This document shows, in pieces, positions 5,862-10,372 of a stretch of DNA of 10,563 bases. The stretch is from NCBI GenBank assembly GCA_964589815.1, contig CAZPUR010000018.1:1-10563 (forward strand). Direction: 5' to 3'. Position 1 is the first letter of the stretch. Every line of letters begins with the position of its first letter. This stretch comes from CAZPUR01 sp964589815. GTDB lineage: Bacteria; Patescibacteriota; Microgenomatia; UBA1400. The notes beneath the pieces are model-generated. The model was not told the DNA's origin. It was given only the letters and a program-made list of their open reading frames with translations, and did no database searches. A program made the translations under genes and the position numbers.

Positions 5862-5896
5862 AAAATAATTCGCCATCTGGCGAAGAAATTTTTTTT
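5862..5896 (+). terminator. second intrinsic terminator hairpin
   Basis: TTCGCCA (5869-5875) pairs with TGGCGAA (5878-5884) around a 2-nt gap, flanked by an A-rich strand upstream and eight Ts downstream (5889-5896). It lies just after the attenuator and before the unknown gene set, so it would separate the two, or it marks the end of a gene that has been lost. Confidence 0.65.
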
Positions 5897-5910
5897 ACAG
5901 ATAAATCATA

Positions 5911-5931
5911 ATCCCGACTTTACGTCGGGAT
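5911..5931. repeat. 8-bp perfect inverted repeat
   Basis: ATCCCGAC (5911-5918) and GTCGGGAT (5924-5931) enclose TTTAC. It has no T-run, so it is not a clear terminator. It resembles scattered intergenic palindromes of CPR genomes. The rest of 5846-5977 holds only the terminator above and the ribosome-binding site of the next gene. Confidence 0.65.
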
Positions 5932-5977
5932 GAAACAGCCGAGAAGTAAAGGCAGATAAATATATAAAGGAAATTTT

Positions 5978-6253
5978 ATGTCTGCAGTAAACAGGCCCGA
6001 AACACGATTAACCATGCTTTGTTTTGAGGATGGTGAGGTAATCATAGAAGAAGTAAGGAGATGCGGAGAGAACACAGAAGTTCTATCTTTCAATGGACGG
6101 ATAGACCAAACAGATGGGACTGTCTCGATCTCAGGCGCTGGTGATGAAAGGTTGATGCGTACACTAGCAGCAAATCTGGGAGCTGGAGTCCAAGCTCCTT
6201 TTGAAGAAGAAGGGAAGGTAATATTTATCCCTACTAATTCAGAAAGGAGGTAA
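5978..6253 (+). CDS. hypothetical protein, first gene of a three-gene set
   Basis: A 91-residue acidic, probably soluble protein with no signal peptide or membrane helix. No family is recognised. A good ribosome-binding site AAAGGA (5966-5971) precedes the ATG. Beta-strand-like stretches in the first two thirds (TMLCFEDGEVIIEEV, TVSISGAG) are followed by a helical segment (ERLMRTLAANLG) and a final strand (KVIFIPT). Its last two codons, AGG AGG, are also the Shine-Dalgarno of the next gene, so the two are translated together. It is poorer in Lys than the housekeeping genes here, which hints at a different origin (inference). Confidence 0.7.
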   Translation: MSAVNRPETRLTMLCFEDGEVIIEEVRRCGENTEVLSFNGRIDQTDGTVSISGAGDERLMRTLAANLGAGVQAPFEEEGKVIFIPTNSERR

Positions 6254-6255
6254 TT

Positions 6256-6504
6256 ATGAGTGAAAACGGAAAACAGGCTATAAAAATAGAGGCAATATTT
6301 TTCCCTGAAGGAGGCTGGCGGGCTGGATTTTTTGTCCAAACTCAAGCTGAAGGGCCATTTAACTTAAAAGGCTCATCTAGAGCGGTTCCCGGACCGGATG
6401 GAAAACCAACGATCGTAACCATTGGGTTACCCGAGGATATTGAGGCAATGTTATCAACTTTAGCAGATAGGATTCAAAATCAAGTCGTAGTAGAAAGTAG
6501 GTGA
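6256..6504 (+). CDS. hypothetical protein, second gene of a three-gene set
   Basis: An 82-residue, probably soluble protein with no recognised family. The ATG follows a perfect AAGGAGG (6244-6250) by 5 nt and comes 2 nt after the previous stop. It has a layout similar to its neighbour: strands first (AIKIEAIFFPEGGWRAGFFV, then TIVTIGLPED), then a C-terminal helix (IEAMLSTLADRIQNQV). The two might be distant paralogues, but visible identity is too low to claim it. It ends in GTGA, overlapping a possible GTG of the third gene. Confidence 0.7.
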   Translation: MSENGKQAIKIEAIFFPEGGWRAGFFVQTQAEGPFNLKGSSRAVPGPDGKPTIVTIGLPEDIEAMLSTLADRIQNQVVVESR

Positions 6505-6509
6505 AAAAT

Positions 6510-6722
6510 ATGGCATCTATTGCTGAAATTAGGGCTCAACAACTCCGCACTGCCGGAGAACACTATCAGCCAAGTGTTGATGGTTTAGAAAGCGGTCTTT
6601 TATGTGTGGGTCCAACTGCACTGGAGGAAGAACATAATAATCCCTTGGTCCGATTGGACCAATCTTGTACAAGGCCCAACCCCCGTACAGAATTATCACC
6701 CATCTGGACACCAACTCAATAA
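6510..6722 (+). CDS. hypothetical protein, third gene of a three-gene set
   Basis: A 70-residue protein with no recognised family. It begins with a short helix (ASIAEIRAQQLRTAGEHY), and the rest is rich in Pro, Thr and Asn with two Cys (SGLLCVGP, QSCTRPNP), ending in TELSPIWTPTQ. The ATG at 6510 is chosen because AAAGTAGG (6494-6501) is suitably placed before it; a GTG at 6501 would add MKN and overlap the previous stop. The stop is followed 6 nt later by the tRNA-Val promoter. Its short length makes it the least certain of the three. Confidence 0.55.
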   Translation: MASIAEIRAQQLRTAGEHYQPSVDGLESGLLCVGPTALEEEHNNPLVRLDQSCTRPNPRTELSPIWTPTQ

Positions 6723-6728
6723 ATTAAA

Positions 6729-6758
6729 TTGACAACATCAGGCGAAAATTGATAGAAT
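6729..6758 (+). promoter_or_regulatory. promoter of tRNA-Val and probably of the GIY-YIG gene
   Basis: TTGACA (6729-6734), an 18-bp spacer and TAGAAT (6753-6758) form a strong sigma-70-type promoter. The predicted start at about 6765 is roughly 14 nt before the tRNA. No terminator lies between the tRNA and the GIY-YIG ORF, so both should be on one transcript. Confidence 0.75.
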
Positions 6759-6778
6759 AAACCTGAGTTTTTTAAAAA

Positions 6779-6852
6779 GGGCGGTTAGCTCAGTTGGTTA
6801 GAGCGTTCGCTTGACGTGCGAAAGGTCATAGGTTCAACTCCTATACCGCCCA
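6779..6852 (+). tRNA. tRNA-Val(GAC)
   Basis: A 74-nt tRNA. The acceptor GGGCGGT (6779-6785) pairs fully with ACCGCCC (6845-6851), discriminator A6852. The D-arm is TAGCTCAGTTGGTTAGAGCG. The anticodon stem TTCGC/GCGAA holds the loop TTGACGT with anticodon GAC. The variable loop is AGGTC, and the T arm ATAGG/CCTAT has loop TTCAACT. CCA is not encoded. The ATG of a GIY-YIG gene lies 3 nt after the discriminator base. Confidence 0.96.
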
Positions 6853-6855
6853 CTA

Positions 6856-7113
6856 ATGTTCTTCACTTATATTCTCAAAAGTTTAAAAAATCAAAGATAC
6901 TACATAGGTTCAACTAAAAATTTAGCAAAAAGATTAAAAGAACATAACAGTGGCAGAAGCAAATATACTAGTCTTACAAAACCATTTAAACTTGTTTATA
7001 AAGAACAATTCAAAACATTAAAAGAGGCTAGAAAAAGAGAATATTACTTGAAAAGAATGAAAAGCAGTAAGTATTTAAGTTGGTTAATTAATAAGATAAA
7101 TGTAAAAAATTAA
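6856..7113 (+). CDS. small GIY-YIG nuclease-family protein downstream of tRNA-Val
   Basis: An 85-residue stand-alone GIY-YIG domain. Core residues are in place: Tyr5, YIG (16-18), Arg26 in KRLKEH, His30 and Glu62 in EARKREYYLK. A basic C-terminal helix follows (KSSKYLSWLINKI). It is only distantly similar to the ORF at 215, so the two are not a recent duplication. There is no Shine-Dalgarno: the ATG is 3 nt after the tRNA-Val discriminator, so cutting of the tRNA 3' end would leave an mRNA starting with CUAAUG. Downstream, after its own TAA, a partial tRNA sequence begins within 5 nt. Family members are DNA nucleases; association with tRNA genes at both copies here is the notable feature. Confidence 0.85.
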   Translation: MFFTYILKSLKNQRYYIGSTKNLAKRLKEHNSGRSKYTSLTKPFKLVYKEQFKTLKEARKREYYLKRMKSSKYLSWLINKINVKN

Positions 7114-7117
7114 GATG

Positions 7118-7157
7118 GGTTAGAGCGGTCCGATTTGATCGGACAGGTCATAGGTTC
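7118..7157 (+). pseudogene. tRNA fragment ending at the assembly gap
   Basis: GGTTAGAGCG (7118-7127) and AGGTCATAGGTTC (7145-7157) are identical to the D-arm and variable/T-arm of the upstream tRNA-Val. Between them is a different anticodon arm, GTCCG-ATTTGAT-CGGAC, giving a formal anticodon TTG. The acceptor 5' strand and the first part of the D-arm are missing, replaced by the end of the GIY-YIG gene. The 3' part runs into Ns, so completeness cannot be judged. Confidence 0.55.
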
Positions 7158-7257
7158 NNNNNNNNNNNNNNNNNNNNNNNNNNNNNNNNNNNNNNNNNNN
7201 NNNNNNNNNNNNNNNNNNNNNNNNNNNNNNNNNNNNNNNNNNNNNNNNNNNNNNNNN
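7158..7257. other. assembly gap (100 Ns)
   Basis: Exactly 100 undetermined bases, the usual filler for a gap of unknown size. The break falls inside a sequence shared with tRNA-Val, so a repeat-driven contig end is likely. Linkage of the two sides rests on scaffolding alone. Confidence 0.97.
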
Positions 7258-7440
7258 TTGACCTGCCTGAAGAAGGGCGGAAATATCTCCTAAATCAACC
7301 TCTTCTCCGATGCAAAATATTTCATCGGTTACTCTTAAAATTCGTCTGGAGGGAACATCAGGCATTTCTGAAGCACCACCAACACTAGTTCTTAAGTCTT
7401 CTTCACTTGTAGCCACAGCAAATTTTGCTGGCTCACTCAT
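7258..7440 (-). CDS. hypothetical protein, 3' end lost in the gap
   Basis: The first 61 residues of a reverse-strand protein; the rest lies in the Ns. No family is recognised. The visible part is acidic and Ser/Ala-rich (MSEPAKFAVATSEEDL) followed by a more regular segment (RRILRVTDEIFCIGEEVDLGDISALL). It is poor in Lys, like the three unknown genes at 5978-6722. The start at 7440 is supported by a reverse-strand TATAAT about 20 nt upstream; no strong Shine-Dalgarno is seen. It is divergent from the thrS leader. Confidence 0.55.
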
Positions 7441-7460
7441 AAAACCATTATGATGTAAAA

Positions 7461-7488
7461 ATTATAATTTGTCCATCCTCTTTACCAA
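7461..7488 (-). promoter_or_regulatory. reverse-strand promoter for the gene at 7440
   Basis: On the minus strand, TATAAT (7466-7461) is preceded by TTGGTA (7488-7483) at 16-bp spacing. The predicted start is about 15 nt before the ATG. Its -35 region overlaps that of the thrS leader promoter. Confidence 0.45.
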
Positions 7489-7509
7489 GCTTGACAATTA
7501 AAGTATAAT
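7481..7509 (+). promoter_or_regulatory. promoter of the thrS leader
   Basis: A perfect TATAAT (7504-7509) is preceded by TTTACC (7481-7486, 4 of 6 matches) at 17-bp spacing. The predicted start at about 7516-7517 is 3-4 nt before the leader ATG at 7520. The nearby TTGACA at 7491 is too close to the -10 to be its -35. Confidence 0.65.
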
Positions 7510-7519
7510 GATTCTTAAG

Positions 7520-7585
7520 ATGCAAAAAGCAGCGATTGTAAATTTAACCAGCACTACCAGCCTTTTAAAGGGGGGTTGTTGCTGA
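7520..7585 (+). CDS. thrS leader peptide with Thr control codons
   Basis: A 21-codon ORF in the leader of the threonyl-tRNA synthetase gene. Codons 10-14 (7547-7561) encode Thr-Ser-Thr-Thr-Ser using ACC, ACT and ACC. The last codons (Lys-Gly-Gly-Cys-Cys-stop) contain the antiterminator strand GGGGTTG (7572-7578). The last Thr codon ends 13 nt before that strand, so a ribosome stalled there would leave it free. The start is 3-4 nt from the predicted transcript start with no Shine-Dalgarno, which implies leaderless initiation. It would sense uncharged tRNA-Thr and raise thrS expression when charging is low, as thr and his leaders do in enterobacteria. Confidence 0.8.
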   Translation: MQKAAIVNLTSTTSLLKGGCC

Positions 7586-7632
7586 TTTAAAGCTGTATTT
7601 TAAAACGCCAACCCCGCCAAGCGGGGTTTTTT
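7528..7632 (+). promoter_or_regulatory. Thr-responsive transcription attenuator of thrS
   Basis: Alternative pairings are visible. Strand 1 (AGCAGC 7528-7533 and AACC 7546-7549) pairs with strand 2 (GGTT-GTTGCT, 7574-7583). Strand 2 as GGGGTTG (7572-7578) pairs with strand 3 CAACCCC (7609-7615). Strand 3 otherwise builds the terminator. Stalling at the Thr codons disrupts strand 1 and favours antitermination; completing the leader at 7585 covers strand 2 and favours termination. No T-box motifs are present. Confidence 0.78.
7610..7632 (+). terminator. intrinsic terminator of the thrS attenuator
   Basis: AACCCCGC (7610-7617) and GCGGGGTT (7621-7628) form an 8-bp stem with a CAA loop, followed by Ts to 7632. 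It begins 24 nt after the leader stop and lies 59 nt before the thrS ATG. The stem is identical to that at 5822-5840. Confidence 0.9.
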
Positions 7633-7691
7633 AATGGCTTTATTAAACCTTGTAATCAGCTTATCATTTAATTTAAAATAGAAAGGAATAT

Positions 7692-9449
7692 ATGAAAAAG
7701 CAAAAATCAAACAAGCAAAGCTTAGAAGCGATGCGCCATTCTTGTGAGCATGTCCTCCACCAGGCCATGGTGGAACTTTTTCCGGGTTTAAAAAGAGCTA
7801 TGGGACCAGCCACTGATGAGGGTTTTTACCATGATTTTGACTATAAAGGTAAAGTTTCGGAAGCAGACTTTCCCAAAATAGAAAAAAGAATGAAACAAAT
7901 CATTAAAGCTGATCTACTCATTGTCCGCCAGGAAATCTCCATTAGCAAAGCGAGGAAACTATTTAAAGGGAATCAATATAAACAGGAATGGCTGGATGGG
8001 ATTGAAAAAAGAGGAGAAAAAGCAACCGTTTACTGGAATGGCGAACCTAATAAACCTGGCTCTGACGTGGACCTTTGCAAAGGCCCTCACGTTAAATCCA
8101 CCGGAGAAATTGGCCCTTTTAAATTACTTTCTGTAGCTGGCGCCTATTGGCATGGTGATGAAAAAAACAAAATGCTCACTCGGATTTATGGTACTTGTTT
8201 TCCCACTCAAAAGGAATTAGACCAATATCTTTGGCAGCAAGAAGAGGCTAAAAAAAGAGATCATCGCAAGCTAGGGGAAAAACTGGAGTTGTTTTTCCTT
8301 GATGAGATGGCCCCGGGCATGCCTTTTTGGCAGCCTAAGGGGATGATCTTGAGAAATATTTTGTTTGATCGCTGGAAAAAAATCCAAGCTAAATACGGCT
8401 ACCAAGAGGTCATGGGACCTAATATGCTTGATATTAAAGTCTTTAAGCAATCTGGCCACTGGGACCACTATAAAGAGAGCATGTTTTTTACTGAAGGCAA
8501 AGGTAAAAGAAAATATGCTCTCAGACCCATGGATTGTCCGGGTGAGATTCAGATATATAAACATAAATCCCATTCTTACCGTGAATTGCCGATTAAATTC
8601 TCGGAGATCGGCACGGTCATCCGTAATGAAAAGTCAGGCGAACTTAATGGCCTTTTTAGAGTGGCTCATATTACTCAAGATGACGCTCACATTTTTATGC
8701 GTGAGGATCAAATCAAAGAGCAGGTTAAAGAAGTAGTCAAGATCACGGAAGAGATCTACGCTCCTTTTAACCTAGACTATAAAGTTTATCTTTCCACTCG
8801 GCCTGATGACTATATGGGCGATAAAAAGGTCTGGGACAAAGCAGAAAAGGCCTTAAAAGAGGTGATTAAAGAACTTAAACTCCCTCTTTTAATTAAAGAA
8901 AAAGACGGTGCTTTTTATGGCCCCAAGATTGATTATGAGGTTAAAGATTCTTTAGGAAGAACTTGGCAATGCGCTACCATCCAACTAGACTTTTTTATGC
9001 CAGAAAAGTTTGATTTGGAATATATTGGCCAAGATGGTAAAAAGCATCGGCCCGTCATCTGTCATCGAGCTTTAATGGGTTCAATTGAACGCTTTATTGG
9101 TATTCTGATTGAACATTATGCCGGCGCTTTTCCCGTCTGGCTGGCGCCAGTGCAAGCCATGATTATCCCTATCTCTGAAAAGCAAGTTCGCTTTGCTCAA
9201 ACTATTAACCAAAAGCTAAAAGCGGAAAGCTTAAGAATAGAAATTGATGATCGCTCAGAAACGATGCAGAAAAAGATCAAAGAGGCAGAAGAACAAAAGA
9301 TTCCCTATATGTTAATTGTAGGCGATAAAGAAGTGAAAGCTAAAAAAGTTTCTGTTCGGGTTCGAGGAGAAAAAGATCTGGGTTTAATGAGTTTAGACAA
9401 ATTTATTAAAAAAATGACAAATGAGATAAGTTCTCATTTGTCATTCTGA
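7692..9449 (+). CDS. thrS: threonyl-tRNA synthetase without TGS domain
   Basis: A 585-residue class II synthetase that charges tRNA-Thr. The N-terminal editing (SAD) domain has its HxxxH (His16, His20) and CxxxH (Cys129, His133) residues, so removal of mischarged Ser should be kept. The catalytic domain shows Met-Asp-Cys-Pro-Gly with zinc ligand Cys282, then zinc ligands His333 (DDAHIF) and His458 (VICHRALMGS), and motif 3 GSIERFIGILIE with Arg467. The anticodon-binding domain follows (about 485-575). The TGS domain of about 60 residues found before SAD in E. coli ThrRS is missing. The last 11 residues (MTNEISSHLSF) come from a palindromic repeat that also supplies the stop. Ribosome site AAAGGA (7682-7687). 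Expression is probably set by the attenuator upstream. Confidence 0.97.
   Translation: MKKQKSNKQSLEAMRHSCEHVLHQAMVELFPGLKRAMGPATDEGFYHDFDYKGKVSEADFPKIEKRMKQIIKADLLIVRQEISISKARKLFKGNQYKQEWLDGIEKRGEKATVYWNGEPNKPGSDVDLCKGPHVKSTGEIGPFKLLSVAGAYWHGDEKNKMLTRIYGTCFPTQKELDQYLWQQEEAKKRDHRKLGEKLELFFLDEMAPGMPFWQPKGMILRNILFDRWKKIQAKYGYQEVMGPNMLDIKVFKQSGHWDHYKESMFFTEGKGKRKYALRPMDCPGEIQIYKHKSHSYRELPIKFSEIGTVIRNEKSGELNGLFRVAHITQDDAHIFMREDQIKEQVKEVVKITEEIYAPFNLDYKVYLSTRPDDYMGDKKVWDKAEKALKEVIKELKLPLLIKEKDGAFYGPKIDYEVKDSLGRTWQCATIQLDFFMPEKFDLEYIGQDGKKHRPVICHRALMGSIERFIGILIEHYAGAFPVWLAPVQAMIIPISEKQVRFAQTINQKLKAESLRIEIDDRSETMQKKIKEAEEQKIPYMLIVGDKEVKAKKVSVRVRGEKDLGLMSLDKFIKKMTNEISSHLSF
9414..9444. repeat. 13-bp perfect palindrome over the end of thrS
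   Basis: ATGACAAATGAGA (9414-9426) and TCTCATTTGTCAT (9432-9444) form a perfect 13-bp stem with a TAAGT loop. It lies inside the thrS reading frame, directly before its TGA. The right arm is shared with the longer repeat at 9439-9500. Confidence 0.85.
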
Positions 9450-9500
9450 ACTTGTTTCAGGAACTATATAAATAGATTCCGGATCAGGTCCGGAATGACA
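9439..9500. repeat. REP-like imperfect hairpin between thrS and infC
   Basis: TGTCATTCTGAACTTGTTTC (9439-9458) can fold back on GATTCCGGATCAGGTCCGGA (about 9475-9494), ending with AATGACA, giving an imperfect stem of about 25 bp. It also contains the perfect inner palindrome ATTCCGGA/TCCGGAAT. Words of this type (TCATTCTGAACTTGTTTCAG) are common intergenic repeats in CPR and some other genomes, from memory. No T-run follows, so its use as a terminator is uncertain. Confidence 0.7.
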
Positions 9501-9550
9501 ATGACACTTGAGGAAAAAAGATAAATCTGATAAGATATAGATCTAACCAA

Positions 9551-9556
9551 AGGAGG
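9551..9556 (+). promoter_or_regulatory. perfect Shine-Dalgarno fixing the AUA start of infC
   Basis: AGGAGG lies 7 nt before ATA 9564-9566, ideal spacing. No ATG, GTG or TTG occurs in this frame between the upstream stop (TAA 9531-9533) and 9705. Confidence 0.85.
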
Positions 9557-9563
9557 TTTTAAG

Positions 9564-10115
9564 ATAAAACGTTTTTACAGAATTAATCAATACGTCCAAG
9601 CTGAAAAAGTTCGAGTAGTTGATGAAAAAGGAAAACAACTTGGGGTTATAACCACCCAAGAGGCCTTATTTAAGGCTCGGCAAAAAGGCTTAGATTTAGT
9701 AGAAGTGGCTCCTAGCGCCAAACCTCCTGTTTGCAAATTAATAGACTTTAAAAAATTTAAATATCAGGAGGATAAAAAAATCAGGGCGGGTAAAAAGGGA
9801 GTTAAAAAACAAGATTTAAAAGAGATTAGATTTACGCCTTTTATTGCTCAAAAAGACTTTGAGGTCCGGGTTAATCATGCCAAAGAATTTTTAACCCAGG
9901 GCCATAAAGTAAGGTTAAGCGTCAAGTTTCTCGGTCGCCAAATAACTAGAAAGCAGTTCGGATATGGTTTATTAACCAAAGCCACCGAGATTTTAAAGGC
10001 AATAAGCAAAATTGAAAGTGAACCTAAATTTCAAGGCAGACTCTTAGTCATGGTTTTGAGACCAATTAAACAATTACCAAAGAAGCCTGTCTTGAGTGAA
10101 ACAAAGGATGCCTAA
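9564..10115 (+). CDS. infC: translation initiation factor IF-3, with AUA start
   Basis: A 183-residue IF-3, which binds the 30S subunit, keeps it apart from 50S and checks the start codon and initiator tRNA. The N-domain runs from RFYRINQYVQAEKVRVVDEKGKQ-like sequence through VEVAPSAKPPVCKLIDFKKFKY, the linker is at about 75-85, and the C-domain carries KEIRFTPFIAQKDFEVRV and KVRLSVKFLGRQ. The first canonical in-frame start, GTG 9705, would delete 47 conserved residues. The ATA at 9564, after a perfect AGGAGG, restores full family length. E. coli infC starts with AUU, and IF-3 represses its own mRNA by rejecting that codon; AUA here probably serves the same autoregulation (inference). Gene order thrS-infC-rpmI-rplT is the classic one. 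Its end overlaps rpmI by 8 nt. Confidence 0.93.
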   Translation: MKRFYRINQYVQAEKVRVVDEKGKQLGVITTQEALFKARQKGLDLVEVAPSAKPPVCKLIDFKKFKYQEDKKIRAGKKGVKKQDLKEIRFTPFIAQKDFEVRVNHAKEFLTQGHKVRLSVKFLGRQITRKQFGYGLLTKATEILKAISKIESEPKFQGRLLVMVLRPIKQLPKKPVLSETKDA

Positions 10116-10302
10116 GCAAAAAACAAGAAAATCAGTCGCTAAAAGGTTTAAAATTACTAAAACTGGCAAAGTCATTCGCCGGGGTTCTTTTGGCCGTCAT
10201 TTAAATGCTAAAAAAAGAAAAAAGCGCCAACGACGCCAAAAAGTTCCTAAACAACTTAAAGGCAGAATGGCCATTAAAATTAAAAAGGCGCTGGGTTATT
10301 GA
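10108..10302 (+). CDS. rpmI: 50S ribosomal protein L35
   Basis: A 64-residue, very basic L35 (bL35): MPKQKTRKSVAKRFKITKTG, then a conserved region with GRHLNAKKRKKRQRR. The ATG at 10108 gives the usual length and the family's Met-Pro-Lys start; a GTG at 10096 would add four residues and is less likely. The ATG lies inside the end of infC (ATGCCTAA), so the two are translationally coupled. L35 is a 50S protein encoded with infC and rplT in many bacteria. Confidence 0.96.
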   Translation: MPKQKTRKSVAKRFKITKTGKVIRRGSFGRHLNAKKRKKRQRRQKVPKQLKGRMAIKIKKALGY

Positions 10303-10310
10303 CCAAATGT

Positions 10311-10357
10311 CTTGAGTGTAGCGAAAGATCCCACAGGATTCTATCGCTTTGCTCCAG
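10311..10357. repeat. imperfect palindrome between rpmI and rplT
   Basis: CTTGAG (10311-10316) pairs with CTCCAG (10352-10357), AGCGA with TCGCT, and GATCC (10327-10331) with GGATT (10336-10340). The result is a hairpin of about 47 nt with small bulges. It fills most of the 70-nt space between rpmI and rplT. It has no T-run. It belongs to a different repeat type from the one after thrS. Confidence 0.65.
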
Positions 10358-10372
10358 AATAACACAACTATT

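Noticed and set aside
7120..7440. Reverse-strand gene continuing through the N gap to 7120
   Set aside because: The part beyond the Ns is read through a tRNA fragment and the frame across a gap of unknown size is arbitrary; only 7258-7440 is supported.
7491..7496. TTGACA as the -35 of the thrS leader promoter
   Set aside because: It is only 7 bp from the TATAAT box, and no -10 box lies at 16-18 bp from it.
7500..7690. T-box riboswitch upstream of thrS
   Set aside because: No T-box consensus or specifier-loop architecture is seen; the leader ORF and three-strand layout explain the region better.
8365..8736. Alternative-frame ORF inside thrS
   Set aside because: It overlaps the conserved ThrRS catalytic domain in another frame and has no start signal.
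9705..9707. GTG as the start of infC
   Set aside because: It would remove the conserved IF-3 N-domain, which is encoded in frame upstream behind a perfect AGGAGG.
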